From assembly GCA_963682025.1 (NCBI GenBank), contig OY821517.1, forward strand, positions 103,890,412 through 103,954,411: a stretch of DNA of 64,000 nt, written 5' to 3'. The first letter of the stretch is position 1. Each line of letters opens with the position of its first letter. The notes under the pieces were generated by a model, which saw nothing but the letters and a program-made list of their open reading frames with translations, searched no databases and was not told the origin of the DNA. Both the position numbers and the translations under genes were made by a program. Positions 1 through 11,413 of this stretch are shown here, in pieces. The DNA comes from Cordilura impudica. Lineage: Eukaryota > Arthropoda > Insecta > Diptera > Scathophagidae.

Positions 1-259
1 TGATTTAACTGTTAAAATCCAATTTCTAAAAAAATCATTAAAAAATAATAGTTATGTTATAGATTTTTTTTATTTAGTTATTCATAACTATTATAAAACA
101 ATAATAAATAAATCAATTGGACAATAATAGTTATGCTCCAATTATTATTTTTTAACTTCTTCATAACAATTATAAATTAATTTTTATTAATAATTATTAA
201 AGATGGCCAATTTTTTCGGATCTCAAAATTCTGATCTCAATAATTTTGGGTACTTGTTG
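1..259. other. AT-rich sequence, nothing recognised
   Basis: Very AT-rich leader with short imperfect repeats around the words 'ataatagttatg' and 'ttcataac'. No coding potential or element ends could be recognised. Confidence 0.5.
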
Positions 260-720
260 AAAGCACTCAGTCCAACCACTATTAAAGCCTATTCTGAGGG
301 AGTCGTCTCTTTACGACTATAAAATATTGAATGGCAGAGTTTAATCGAGGACGTACGAACTTCCGAAACAAACTCCGTAGTGATCGACCAATTCTGGTGG
401 TCACGCCAGAAACGGTTAAGAAAATCCACAAAATGGTATTGGATGATCGTCGGCTGAAACGACAGGCATTTCGAAAATGCTATACATCACATATTGGCCA
501 AAAATATCAGAAAGCTGTCCACAAGATGGGTGCCACTTTTGCTCACATTAGAACAAAACAGAGTCGAGAAAATTTTTCAATATAATGATGTTTGGCGATG
601 TTTTACCGCATTAAAACCGAGTTTTTGCATTGATTCGTAGCCATGGATGATATATGGCTCCACTAATTCTCACCCGTCTTCAAAACGGAAAAGCAATAAA
701 CGGTTAATCGAGACACAAAA
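260..720 (+). pseudogene. Mariner-family transposase remnant
   Basis: A fragment of a Tc1/mariner transposase, the DDE enzyme that cuts and pastes mariner elements at TA sites. The open stretch at 331-585 contains EFNRGRTNF followed by RPILVVTPETVKKIH, which matches the helix-turn-helix linker of mariner transposases (EFNRGRTS...RP..VV.PE...). About 60 bases beyond its stop, another frame reads MDDIWLH, a stop, then FSPVFKTEKQ. This corresponds to the mariner MDETW(I/L)H..P..K.Q block that holds the first catalytic Asp. An in-frame stop lies just after that block and the frame changes between the two parts, so the gene is dead. The remaining catalytic blocks are absent. Family assignment is from motif recognition only. 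Confidence 0.7.
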
Positions 721-957
721 AGCTTTAATTTTTTTTCTTTCCCAGATAATTGATATTCCCGGTTAACCGAATCCCGGATAATCGAGGTCATACTGTAACT
801 TCATTTTAGAAGAACTGAATTTATATGATTGTTATAAAAGATATCTATTGGAAGTATATTTAAATATTAGAGAATTACAATACAAATTCTCATTATGTTT
901 ATTCATTTTTCTGGTGGTAATCGAATTCCGACCTTACGTTTTGCTTTGTGATTATTA
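721..957. other. Intergenic, nothing recognised
   Basis: AT-rich spacer between the mariner remnant and the left end of the TIR element at 958. No feature could be supported. Confidence 0.4.
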
Positions 958-1095
958 GGGCGGGTCGATTTAAAAATCGCCCAAGTGACAACGAAAATCG
1001 TATTCTAGGGATCAAAAGAAGAAACTTTGCGCGAGGAACCATACCTCTAAAACGAATTCTAATGTCCCGACTTTTGACTTGTGTGTCTGTCTCAC
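958..1095 (+). repeat. Left inverted repeat of the 958-4289 element
   Basis: Matches the reverse complement of 4140-4289 over about 140 bp, including the blocks 'gggtcgattt', 'tattctaggg', 'agaaactttgc' and 'cccgacttttgac'. Divergence of the two arms suggests an old insertion. Confidence 0.75.
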
Positions 1096-1710
1096 TTTGA
1101 CCCATTTAGAGTGCCCCAATCGAGTCCAAATGTATGATCGACCCCCACTAACTTTGGAGTGCCGACCAACCCATGCCAGTAGCACACACCCTGGAACCCC
1201 CTGGGGGTTCCCCATACAAACATTTAAAAAAATCACGATTTTTTGCACTTTACATGAAATAATCAGCGAAATGGGTATGTTTTTTCTTTTTGGAGTTTAT
1301 TTTTCTCTTTAGAAATTTATTTAGTCGGAACATATGTAAATGAGAAATGAATTGAACTTAGTAATAGAAAAGAAACCAAAAAAAATTATTATTTCAAGTC
1401 TTTTTTGCTTTCAAGTCTGGGCACTTTCGCACGGCTCTCTAATGTCGTCGCCATAACAGCCTCTTCATTTTCCGGTGTAACTCGTTTGGAAAAGCTAGCT
1501 AGCAATTGAACGTGTCATTCCGTTCTTTGTATGTGTGATGGAATTTTTGCTGGAGCGTCTTGATTTAAATATTCTTTCAATATATCGTATGGAATGCTAC
1601 GCGTGAATATTTGTTCAAGTACGTTATTTAAAATATTCAAATTGATCATTTCCGTGTAGATTGTGCAATTAAAGTTCATATCTGGTTTTTTTTATAAGCT
1701 CTAAGTTGCG

Positions 1711-3849
1711 CTAGGTCGTCAACATCGGTTCGATAGCGTAGAATTTTCTTGATAGCACATGAAAATTATCTGTAATTATTTGATTGACAATTTTGCGTAG
1801 ACGAGGTTCTAGAAATCGTGACCAACTAATGAACTTGAAAAATATTGCACTACCGTATACGACAGAGCTGCAATACTTGATATTGAAGTACATTGGGACA
1901 TAACATTTAATTGTAAATTCAACCAGAATTCTTAAATTCTCATCTAGATTTTCCATTGTCACATATAATCGTAATAATCTAGCGGCCTTGGTGAGCCCCC
2001 GAGAATGTAAAATTTTCCCTGGTTTGATGTTAGCCAGATCCAACGTAACCACGCCGCTAGAAATTGCATGGGCCATGTCGTATAAGCACTTCGAATCGGT
2101 GGAAAATTCAATTTTTTCTGGAGCAGGGGGCATATTTATACCCTATACCACTATGTGGTTTGGGTATAATGACTTTCTGCTTCTGTTTGTAACTACCAAA
2201 AATATTTGACCTAGACCCATCTCTTATTATACCGATCGAATCAGAATCACTATCTGATTCGATTTAACGATGTCCGTCCGTCCGTCCGTCCGTCCGTCTT
2301 TGTGTCCATGTAAAGCTTGTTATCAAATTGCAGGTCGCAAATATAAATATATTTCAATGAAGTTTGGTATATAAGCTTTTACCAGCCATAGTATAAATGC
2401 TATTGAAAATGGTGAGAATCGGTCCTTGTTCAGACCTAGCCCCCATACAAATGACCCCTATGAAATCGACTTAAATTGCCATAAGATCCAAATTATCATA
2501 TAAATCTTAGTCAAATTGGGTTTGTATGTGTTTATTACATCCATTAATCAGTAGTCCAAAAATTATCCCTAACGGACAACTCTTAGTCATAGGCCTCATA
2601 TAGAGCTGCTTCCCGATCTTCACTTAAATCTATCAAAAATCAAAAATATTGCACTGATTCTTCTCAAATTTTGTTTGTATATATTTTTGCAAAATACAAG
2701 AGACTTTACCAAACATGGTCAGGATCGGTCCATTTTTGGGCGTTGTCGCCATATAGATATAGCATCCGATATGAACTTTTTCATATCTGCAGCCAAAAAA
2801 ATTAATAAAAATCCCGCTCAAATTTGGTTTATGCTTATTTTTTATATTCAGTTAGTTGGGCCTGAAAGATAGGGTCTCTAAACACATGGTATAGAGTATC
2901 GTATAGTCGGTTTAGACCGACTAAAATTTTCTTACTTGTTTTCAACTTAATTTTCTGTAAGCCGTCCACCACCTGAAAATATATAATAATAAAATAATTA
3001 AAAACGGTTGACAATTATAATAAATGAGTGATAGCAATAACTTACCGGAGAGTTTCATAAGTTTCGATTTGACGGCTAAGTTCTCTGGTAGCCGATCTTA
3101 GTCCAGTGCTGGTTGATTTATCCAAAGCTTCAAACAAATGCCGAAGCGGAACTTTGTTGTAGTGTAGAAGGCAAACGAACCAATGCAATGGTCTTTTTAA
3201 CAGCTATTCGAATCGTCGTATAATTCCACCGTGAGGGCCAGTATTTGTTAGCTCACCGTCAGTGCATATGTCAATTAATGCATTCCGTGATATAAAATAT
3301 GAAAAAATCATGTAATTTTGTTGTTTTGTATTCAGCGGTTTCCAATCTTACGTAACCAATCAATTCAGAATTCGGTTATCTCAAAATAACAAGATGAGGT
3401 TCTTTTACCATGCTAGTATGATACTTCTCATCAATTTTATCTCTCGGTAAAGTAACATCATTTCTGCCATCGAATGAAAACGCTAAAAAATTGGTATCAT
3501 CTGCCCGTTTGCGAAGCACTTCTTGTCTGCATTTCTCTTTTTCTCTGCGAACTTTCGATTTATCCATGATGAGAGGTTTGCACATGCTTATCTTTCATTT
3601 TAAAATCTTGGAAAAGAGCGGTTCCCAATGCTGATGCTACTCTATCAGGCACACCAAATCTGTCACATATCAAGGCAAAGTTAAAACAATCGTATCTTTC
3701 TGTGTATTGTGAACTTGTGCTTCTATCCATATCTTCTTGAGTCGATGGTGGTGCGTATGTTGAATCATTGGGATCTTGGTATGGTGGCATTCATGACATA
3801 GACGTTACTCCTTGCTCTTCAATTTCCATCATAAGTGCATCCACTGCAT
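1711..3849 (-). pseudogene. Transposase-like gene (FDGR/CTDG family), broken
   Basis: Read on the minus strand, the coding pieces are as follows. A splice acceptor (tttctttcttaaaatgcag) sits near 3850. Next is a stretch with DRFGVPDRVASAL (3790-3560), then KSKVRREKEKCRQE and FSFDGRNDVTLPRDK (3585-3376, shifted by one frame). After that come CTDGELTNTGPHGGIIRRFE and LKRPLHWFVCLLHYNK (about 3270-3100), a donor site CTCCG/GTAAGT at about 3043, and finally a C-terminal piece LRLYVTMENLDENLRILVEF (2133-1711). This order matches a protein family I recall as anonymous, transposon-like open reading frames in insects and cnidarians. The Asp in FDGR and the Asp in CTDG..NTG look like candidate RNase H-fold catalytic residues (inference). 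There are stops (for example near 3792) and a frameshift near 3580, and the Helentron at 2137-2940 sits in the probable intron. Confidence 0.6.
2137..2940 (+). mobile_element. DINE-1-like Helentron, full-length copy
   Basis: Non-autonomous rolling-circle element of the window's dominant family. It begins TATACCCTATACCACTATG and carries a (GTCC)n tract at 2273-2298. Near the 3' end it has a second copy of the terminal motif in inverted orientation (TGGTATAGAGTATCGTATA), then a short palindrome at GTCGGTTTAGACCGAC, and it ends CTTACTTGTT. The layout (inverted subterminal repeats, GTCC microsatellite, 3' stem-loop, CTTGTT end, no coding capacity) is that of INE-1/DINE-1 in Drosophila, which are described as Helentron derivatives. 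It is inserted in the minus-strand gene of the 958-4289 element. Confidence 0.75.
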
Positions 3850-4139
3850 TTTAAGAAAGAAAAATCAATTGTATATAATATTCCTGATTCATTTGACTTT
3901 TTAAAATTGGTCATAATTGTGAAAAGACTTTTATATGCCTGAACTATTTCATTAGTTAAATTATTTAATAGGTGACCGCTTATGATGTAAATTAAACCGC
4001 ATTTGGTTAGTATACCAAATAAACATCCTTTTTGTGTTCAAAAATTTACTGATGCAGCAATAATATTATTGAAAAACTTTCCCACGATATTTTTAAAAAT
4101 ATATAAATACTACCCTCAATTGCATGAGGGGGAATGGGG

Positions 4140-4289
4140 TTGCCACATGCTGACAGACAGACAGGTCAAAAGTCGGGATATCAGAATTCGTTTAAGGTAC
4201 GGTTGCTTAGGCAAAGTTTCTTATTTTTACCCCTAGAATATGATTTTCCTTGATGCGATTTCTTTGCCTCCCAACAAATCGACCCCCGC
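4140..4289 (-). repeat. Right inverted repeat of the 958-4289 element
   Basis: Reverse-complement partner of 958-1095. Ends in GACCCCCGC, the mirror of GGGCGGGTC at the left end. Confidence 0.75.
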
Positions 4290-4997
4290 TAGTGATTATA
4301 TATGATTTTATCCCATAGCTGAAATTTCTGGCACAATCTCATTGGAAGCGATTCGCCAAAAGCAGCTTTCAATCGCACAGACCATATATTAGGCTGTTCT
4401 AATAAAATCAAACAACTGGGTAATTCACTGGAACTTCACTAATTATGATATGAAAAAAAAAAAATTAAATCAAGATGTGTTTCTCTATAACGCAATAAAC
4501 ACGCATCACATATACTTCATATACTAACAAATATAAAGCGCTTTTGCTTGTATATGCTTTGACGATTATTATTGTGACTTTATACATGTAAACCAAGGAC
4601 AAGGACACACAAAATACATATAAAAGACAAAATATGCAAAGTTTGTATGTTTAACAGAGACAAAAGCTATTTATGACAGCATCTAACTAGCTTTTGATCG
4701 CAGCACTAATAAATGTTCCAATCTGTATGTTTGTGTTAATACGTACGTATGTAAAGTAGAGAACATAAAAACTATAATAGTATGTTTGTTTGTGTAGTGC
4801 TATGACTACATACGGAAATTTTTTTATATTTTGTTAGTTTTCTTCTTTGTATCCTGTGGTCTAGTTTTGTTAACACTAAGTATTACGGAATTTTCAATAG
4901 GGCGGCACTATCGACACTAATCATAATGACTGGTTATGTATTAAAATCTTCGAAAAATATGTTTGTTAGATGTCAAGGAACGCATTAGGATAATTAA
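4290..4997. other. AT-rich spacer, nothing recognised
   Basis: About 700 bp of AT-rich DNA with scattered 'tatgtttg' words. No coding region or repeat end was recognised. Confidence 0.4.
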
Positions 4998-5130
4998 AAC
5001 AAGTAAAAAAATTATAATCGATCTAGACCGACCATACGATACCATATACCATGAATTTAGAGAAAGGGTCTTAATTCCAACCAACTGCATATAGAACATA
5101 AGCTTAAAGCAAATTTTCAGTGGATGTGGA
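4998..5130 (-). mobile_element. Helentron 3'-end fragment
   Basis: Starts acaagtaaaaaaattataatcg, with the palindrome 'cgatctagaccgacc' and the word 'gataccatataccatg'. These are the reverse complement of the 3' end of the DINE-1-like family. Only about 130 bp is preserved. Confidence 0.65.
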
Positions 5131-5159
5131 TCGGAGCCTTCCAATATGAAAATCTTAAT

Positions 5160-5408
5160 TTTTTGTACTTATTTATTTATTTAATTCAGAATAGCAACAG
5201 CAGCGCACAAAATGTTAATATTTTACAAAAATAATACAAACCTCTAATACAGTTATAAACATAATCGATAGAGTTCAAATAAGTCAATATCATCAACAGC
5301 ATCGGATAAATCAACTAATGTTCACTTCAGCGCAAATTCTTGGGAATCAGTCGAAATTGATAAAACTTGATCTGTGAAAGTCTGTTAGGAATATTTATAC
5401 ACATTTTT
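5160..5408 (-). repeat. 3' UTR and tail of an older minus-strand non-LTR element
   Basis: On the minus strand this stretch ends 'gaattaaataaataaataag', an (AAAT)n-type tail expected at the 3' end of a LINE. It lies on the far side of the plus-strand insertion at 5409-7205, continuing sequence that resumes at 7220. So the older minus-strand retrotransposon sequence probably ran from about 10000 down to 5165 before it was split. Confidence 0.5.
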
Positions 5409-7205
5409 CATTATATCCACACTGGATAAAGGCTCTCCCCCTTTTTGGAATTTAACCAAAATTTTAAGGAAAAAGTCCAGAAGTATTCCAATTCTAAAAC
5501 TAAACGGTAATCGTTATACCACCAACCAAGAAAAAAGTGAAATTTTGGGTCAAACATTTCTTTTAAATCATGCTACTTCAGTTCATCTTGGCAACCCTAT
5601 TATGAATTCCCTAGCGGATAACACTCTTGAATCCTTTCGATTGTTGAATGTAAACCATTCGGATGAATTTTCGACAAACACTTCAGAAATCTCTGACATA
5701 ATCAGGGCATTTAAAAATAAGAAAGCGCCAGGGATCGATGGTATTAATAATCGATGTTTAAAGGCACTTCCCCACAAAGGTATTAAATTATTATCAGTTA
5801 TTATGAATTCTTGCTTTAATTTCTGTTATTTTCTGAAAGATTTCAAAGAATCGAAAGTCATCCCCATCAAAAAGCCAAAAAAAAACCTCCAGATTGTCCC
5901 TCTTCGTACCGACCAATAAGCTTATTGTGCTCGATTAGTAAAATTCTTGAGAAAATCATTAAGGGCAAACTATTAAATTTTATGGAAATCAATAAAATTA
6001 TTCCACCTCATCAGTTTGGTTTTCGCAGAGAACACAATACTGCACATCCTTTAATAAGAATAAGGAAATTAGTTACAGAAAATTTTAACCACCAAAAATC
6101 AACAGGCATGGTTCTACTACATGTTAAAGCAGCCTTTGACTCAGTATGGCACGAAGGTCTTGTTTTCAAAATGATAAATTTTAATTTTCCCACACAGCTT
6201 ATTAAGATAATTCATAGTTTTTTCTCCCTTCGCACTTTTAAAGTTTATATTGGCTCATAGCATCAGAGCGTGTTTCGCTCACAGCAGGTTGTCCGCAAGG
6301 TTCCTGTTTGCCTCCTATTCTTTATAACTTATATACAGCTGACTTCCCCCAACTAAATTACTGTACTATGTCAAACTTTGCTGATGATACAGCCGTTCTC
6401 AGCTCCGAAATAATGTCTGCCGATATAATATCTAATCTTCAAAGAGCATTAACTGAATTACAAACATATTTTAATAGATGGAAGATATTATTAAACTCAG
6501 ATAAAACTCAGGCGATATATTTCACTAGGAAACGGAAGGATTGTTTTCTACCACAAGCCAATATTATATTCGACAACATTTCCATCCAGTGGGAGCAAAA
6601 AGTTAAATATCTAGGTGTTATACTTGATCCCAAATTAAGTTCAAAGACCACATACCGTATATAACAGACAAGGTTAACATGCTAACACGAATACTATATC
6701 ATTTATAAATAGGATTTCCATGCTGTCATATTTTATGCAGCTCCTGTTTGGTCTACAAGTGCGAGTTGTCATTTACAAAAATTGCAAACATCGCAAAATA
6801 AACTACTGAAATTAATTTATAATCTTCCATGGTTTTTTCGACTGAGCGACTCCATACGCTTGCTGGTATAGAATTGGTTAAAGAGAAAATTAGTAGAATT
6901 ACTGAAAATTTTAATACCAGATGCCTGAATTCTAGTTATGAACATATTAATGAGCTCGCTCATCATATATAGTTAAGTAGGATAAGTAGTTTTAAGTAGT
7001 TTTGACACAAATATTCAAATAGGTGTTTGTAAATTTTTACCTTCAACAAAAGTTTGTATATATGTACATATAAAGTAATTACATCAATGTAAATTATAAT
7101 TAATTAAGCAGAAAAAGACAAAATTCTTGAACTCTTTAAAATGTATACTAAATTAAGTAAAAATGTAAATATTATAAAGTAAATAAATAAATTGAATTGA
7201 AAAAT
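5409..7205 (+). mobile_element. 5'-truncated Jockey-type non-LTR retrotransposon
   Basis: A reverse-transcriptase-bearing retrotransposon fragment that ends in an A/T-rich tail (aaataaataaattgaattgaaaa). The word TATACACATTTTTC occurs at 5395-5408 immediately before it and again at 7206-7219 immediately after. This is a good candidate for a 14-bp target-site duplication and sets the element's limits. The 5' end is truncated inside the reverse transcriptase, as is usual for LINE insertions. It lies inside older minus-strand retrotransposon sequence whose 3' tail appears at about 5165-5190. Confidence 0.75.
5415..6960 (+). pseudogene. Jockey-clade reverse transcriptase, frameshifted
   Basis: ORF2 reverse transcriptase of a non-LTR retrotransposon, which would copy its RNA into the chromosome at a nicked target. 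Recognisable blocks in order are SEILGQTFLLNH (about 5535), NKKAPGIDGINNRCLK (5715-5765), HQFGFRREHNTAHPLIRI (6010-6060), AAFDSVWHEG (6130-6160), FADDTAVLS (6378-6405, the catalytic Asp-Asp pair) and KYLGVILDPKLSSKT (6605-6650). A C-terminal HTLAGIELVKEKISRITENF follows at about 6850. The frame changes near 5920, 6262-6305 and 6662, and stops occur, so it is not functional. The endonuclease domain and ORF1 are missing through 5' truncation. Motif spacing is like Jockey-group elements, but the exact clade is not proven. Confidence 0.85.
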
Positions 7206-7289
7206 ATACACATTTTTCCAAGAAAACATTCAGAATCAATTTTACTATGAACTAAGTTGAGGAAGAATGTTATATTAAAAATGATGCCC

Positions 7290-7990
7290 CCTACAAGGGG
7301 GATGCCCCCTACAAATGCAGTGCATTGAGCTGATTTCGCGAAAATAGGTTATGGGAAGGAGGAGAGAGGGAGTAGTGGTTGTGGATATTTGAATTTTATT
7401 AGATTATAACTGTCAGGAAAGACATCCGCGGGGAGTTTATTCCACTGATAAACAAATTCTCTCTGTAATGCGTTGTGCGATGAACTGGACAATAGACTAC
7501 AAATGGATGTTATCTACTAGAGAAACGGGTAGAGCGAACCGAAACTCGGGCAACTGGTATAAGTTCGCTAATCTCAGAAGAACATTTCCCATGTTAATAT
7601 CTATAGAACAGTGCTACACAACCCACATTCCGACGATGTTCCAATGAGTCAATAGAATCGGATACCCTACTGTCATTGATGAGCGCCAATGCCCTCCTTT
7701 GCACATGGTCCAGTAGCTCCAAAATAGACTTTCAAGCTCGTGTCCATATGTAGGAGTTGTATTCCATTTTCGGTCGGATGTAAGTGGCATAGATTTTAAG
7801 GAGTGAAGTAATTTTTACACCGTTTTAGAAAACCAAGACACTTAAATGCATCTTTCGACACTTGAAAACATGCTCGTTCCAACGAACATCACATGAATTC
7901 TCATGCCTAGAGCATCAAGAGTATCCGATTCCTCAATACCTATATCACCCATATATACAGATGACAATGTTGATTCCACCGAAGATATCG
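7290..7990 (-). pseudogene. Non-LTR reverse transcriptase C-terminus (family B)
   Basis: Read on the minus strand, frames give SDTLDALGMRIH, CDVRWNEHVFKC, YATYIRPKMEYNSYIWTRA, ILELLDHVQRRALALINDSR, SIDSLEHRRNVGCVALFYRY and HPFVVYCPVHRTTHYRENLF. This ordered set is the thumb and C-terminal region of a widespread invertebrate non-LTR reverse transcriptase (the '..LLDRVQ.RA..LI.D...SL.HRR.V' type). The frame shifts several times and there are stops. The palm domain is absent, so this is a 5'-truncated copy joined to a different reverse transcriptase (8010-10000) in the same orientation. Confidence 0.75.
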
Positions 7991-8009
7991 TAAACAAAAT
8001 AGTAAGAAT

Positions 8010-10000
8010 AGTTTCTGAACTGATGCAAGTTTTTTTTAATAAAGAAATTGTACTGTGGATCTCAGATTACTGATGCGTATTCAAGTATCGGCCTGACTAA
8101 AGACGTTAATATATCTTTTGTTACATACGGATCATTAAATACCGTTACCCAACGTTTTATAAAACAAAAAACACCAGTTGCCTTAATAACGGCCATTATT
8201 ACGTAAGAATTAAAACTTAGTCTTTCATCGAAGTGAACTCCCAAACCTATCAATGAGTTAACTGAGTTTAGATATGCGTTATGGATGACATAGTCGTTCG
8301 AAGATGACGAACATTTAGAGAAGGTAGTGACTGACCTTACTAATGATCATCCAAAATCTATCGTCCAAGAATAGGAGAGGTTCAAGGTGACACCGAAAGT
8401 ATCATCTATAAATTTCGATTTATAGTCACACATTTCTTATGTTGTTTTAAGTATGACCGAATGCATTTTATGAAACTGCCAGTGAATCTAATAATATCAA
8501 GCATTGCTAAAGTCTGTGTATATAACATCAGTTTGTATATTTTTGCAGAATACAGAATTTATATAAGCAGTAAATTCCATTAGATTGTTAGTCGTGGACC
8601 ATCCTTTGCAAAAACCATGTTGAGCTGGGATCTAATCGTTGCATTCATTATCGAAATTTTTCAATCTAAATTATTTTTTTATTCTGTAAAATAAAATACT
8701 AAGAATAATTCTACTCTGTCACAGTAAGCGAATTTTGGCCCCGACCTAAGAATTAAAAATAAAACGAGGCCTGTAGGTCCGTATTTTTTAAATAATAAAC
8801 CAAAATATGGAATTTCGATTGATTTAACGCGATATCAAATGCGGTGATTAGCACTCTGGTGATGGAATTGGGGACATTTCATGTGATAATATATCAGTTT
8901 TGCAATTGCTCTTCAATAAGTAGCATCACTGCGGCTACCAGATTTATAGTACGGATTGATAAACGGGTTTTTCCAACCCTTTGGAAAGAAACCAAATTTA
9001 AGAGTGCTATTATGTATGAGAGTTAAGGGGTTAGCCAATACTTCGGCATAATGTTTTAGGATGCAGCTAGGAATACCATCTGGACTCGGATTAATGAACT
9101 GTTTATAGAGTCAACATATCTAAGAATAAAATATTAATTGATGTCAGCCTTGGAGTATCAAAAGGATATCGTGTGCTGCTTAACGTCATTGTGGAAGATG
9201 TGGACGTATAGAATTCAGCAAAAACTTTAGCGATATCAGCATTGTTTGACTACACAGTAATATTAATTTTCATAGTGGTTAGATATGATGTCATTTAACG
9301 TTTAGAATTTGCAAAGTTTTTTAAAAAAAATACAGATGTTTTCTAATACTTGATTTGATTTTGCCAAGATAAGTATCGTAACATTATTACTATTCTTACA
9401 TTTGTTATAGAGCCTGTTCTTATGATTTTTCAATCATGCCAGTGTGTTCGTATTGCATGAAGGAGCACTTGCATTGGCTAGTTTTTGTTAAAGGAACAGT
9501 TTTTTTAATTTGCTGAAAGTATCTTATAAAACGTTTGGATAACTTGATCAAAAATACTTCCATCGTTTGAAAATAAAATGATTTCAAGCCACCTATAGTC
9601 AGATAGTCAATAATTGCTTTAACATTTGGCCGTTAGTTATATCATAGTGATATAGAAACATTAGAACATATAAGTCTCAGCGGGAGTGGTGTGGATATAT
9701 AAAAGAGTTGGATGGTGACCGTCCTCAGGAAAACATAACGATAATTGTTCTACAATGAATAGTGTAGGGTTATTTACGAACACAGGATCCGGCATTCTGC
9801 ACTTGCAGTTAAGAATGTCATTTATTTGGAAAACACACATATTAGCAAGAGATTTAAGGAATTCGTTAGTCCAATTAGTTGGAGCAAAGAAATCAGTGTA
9901 ATCTAAGGTTATCCAAGATGCTGCAAGTTCAGGTGGTCAGGTGGTCTAAATTTATTTGCTGCAAATCTAATTGCTAAAGCGTGTCTTTCTTATAGTTGGA
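8010..10000 (-). pseudogene. Non-LTR ORF2 remnant: endonuclease plus reverse transcriptase (family A)
   Basis: On the minus strand the order is consistent with an APE-type ORF2. An endonuclease C-terminal piece lies at about 9860-9680 (NMCVFQINDIL, then FVNNPTLF and CFPEDGHHPTLLYIHT). A reverse transcriptase start lies at about 9110-8870 (NPSPDGIPSCILKHYAEVLA, then FFPKGWKNPFINPYYKSGS). Next are the palm entry QHGFCKGWSTTNNLMEF and YTDFSNAC (about 8620-8500) and the C-terminal thumb LGVHFDERLSF, KATGVFCFIKRW and SLVRPILEYASVIW (8253-8062). The YADD-containing middle of the palm is missing between 8500 and 8270, and there are many stops. It is an inactive, internally deleted retrotransposon of the Jockey/I group. 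Confidence 0.75.
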
Positions 10001-10419
10001 AATCGGATTTGGACCGGTTATGAAAGTGGCATATCTTTGGCTAAGTATATATAAAACAAATTTGGGAAAAATCTATGCAACAAATTTATTTATCATTTGA
10101 TAGCATTCAGCCCAAACGTAAACGTAATGTTTTTGGAATGAAATCATAAAAAAAAATAACAAAAGTGAAAGAAATCGCAAAAATACCTACCCGCAAGAAC
10201 TAGCAGACTCGATTTTAGAGATAGAGGTATTGTTTCTCGGGAAAATTTTCTTGAAATAAACCATGGAACACGGAAATGATAGGTATTTGGGAGAAAACAA
10301 ATTGATCCGCTCTAATATACATATATATATAACTATTACCACGACACTATCAGACATTAGTTGTAGTTTTAGTACATTTTAAAAAATGACCAGTTAATTT
10401 GACTGGTTTCGGTATAACT

Positions 10420-10650
10420 GATACTAACAAAATATTTTTTGCAAGGAAGAAAGACGACCTTAGTGAGTACAAAAATTGGTGGGGAATAATGTTGTTAAAA
10501 TTTAGCTGATATATTAAAGCATTCATCATAATTAATGCATCGTGTGTATATAAGAAACAAACACGTTTTAGATGGAACCGATCATCGCAGATCACAGTAA
10601 CTCGTTGGGAATAACTGTCGAACATTCCGCGTGATGAAAACATCTCCCTT
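10420..10650 (+). pseudogene. Short reverse-transcriptase fragment
   Basis: The plus strand reads ARKKDDLSEYKNWWGIMLLK and, after a stop, KKQTRFRWNRSSQIT. These resemble the PKKGDL..C.NWRGITLL and EQAGFR..RSC.DQI blocks of non-LTR reverse transcriptases, the same type as the better copy at 16480-16640. It is heavily mutated and no catalytic block remains. The fragment is short, so confidence is moderate. Confidence 0.45.
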
Positions 10651-11413
10651 ACCTAATATTTGTGGACTGTCAACGTTGTTTCGATACCATTAATTAGAAT
10701 GCTACCTGGTCCTGTCTCAATAATATCGGTAGAGACAAAATTATCTCTATCATCCAAATATAACATCGTGGTGCACATCGCAAAACATATCTTAAATAGT
10801 TGATAACGATCATTGAATATTATCACTGTAGCTCCAGATAATATTCAATAACACCGTAACTAACGCCTGCTTGACTTTGTCTACGCTAAGGCCCACATTA
10901 ATTGGCCTTCAAAGCAATATATACAATTTATACTAAAATGGTTTAAAAGTCGAAATGAAGAAGACAAATTTTCGGCATAAATTTAGAATTTTTAATACAA
11001 GTGTTAAATCGTTAGTGTCCAACCTTTGTGAGATATGGAAAGTTACGAAAACAATCGTTCATACGATAAGAAAAAACATTGTGGCCATTGCTGAGGTCTG
11101 TTGTCAATGAGAACCACATGTCTTTGGAAGCACAGACGGAACTAACCAATAAAGCATTATGGTAGTCGCCAATACAAAACATTTTTTTATGCTTATAACT
11201 TTGTTACGTTTTTAACTAGATATAACTTTAAATATAGTATTATAATATGAATAACTACTTTTAATATATTTCATTTGTTATTGCTAAAAGCTCAACTTAG
11301 GGTGACGCTCTTGACATTATTGCAAGGAAAGTTAACTTAAAGAAAAACAGAAAATTGGCAAACCATTTAAAATAACTGCTTCAGTTAATCTAGTGTTAAA
11401 ATATAAATGATTT
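10651..11413. other. Decayed sequence, possible transposase trace
   Basis: Nothing firm. The frame at about 11055-11150 reads IRKNIVAIAEVCCQ, which faintly resembles the TPENIAAVAESVRE helix-turn-helix region of the mariner-type gene at 45138. It is too short to call. Confidence 0.25.

Larger units (their letters stand above)
958..4289 (-). mobile_element. Candidate TIR DNA transposon of unassigned superfamily
   Basis: The two ends are inverted copies: 958-1095 reads GGGCGGGTCGATTT and continues through 'attctagggatcaaaa' to 'cccgacttttgac', and 4140-4289 is the reverse complement with roughly 75-80% match by eye. Outside the ends lie similar words, 'gtgattatta' on the left and 'tagtgattata' on the right. 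These could be an imperfect 9-10 bp target duplication, offset by one base. The interior carries a minus-strand transposase-like gene (1711-3849) and an 804-bp Helentron inserted later (2137-2940). Without the Helentron the element would be about 2.5 kb. Ends and gene orientation fit a cut-and-paste DNA transposon. The long target duplication would suit a MULE-like group, but that is inference. Confidence 0.6.

Noticed and set aside
10860..11150. Possible second mariner-type transposase helix-turn-helix (NIVAIAEVCCQ)
   Set aside because: Only about a dozen residues resemble the 45138 gene, with stops around them and no catalytic block.
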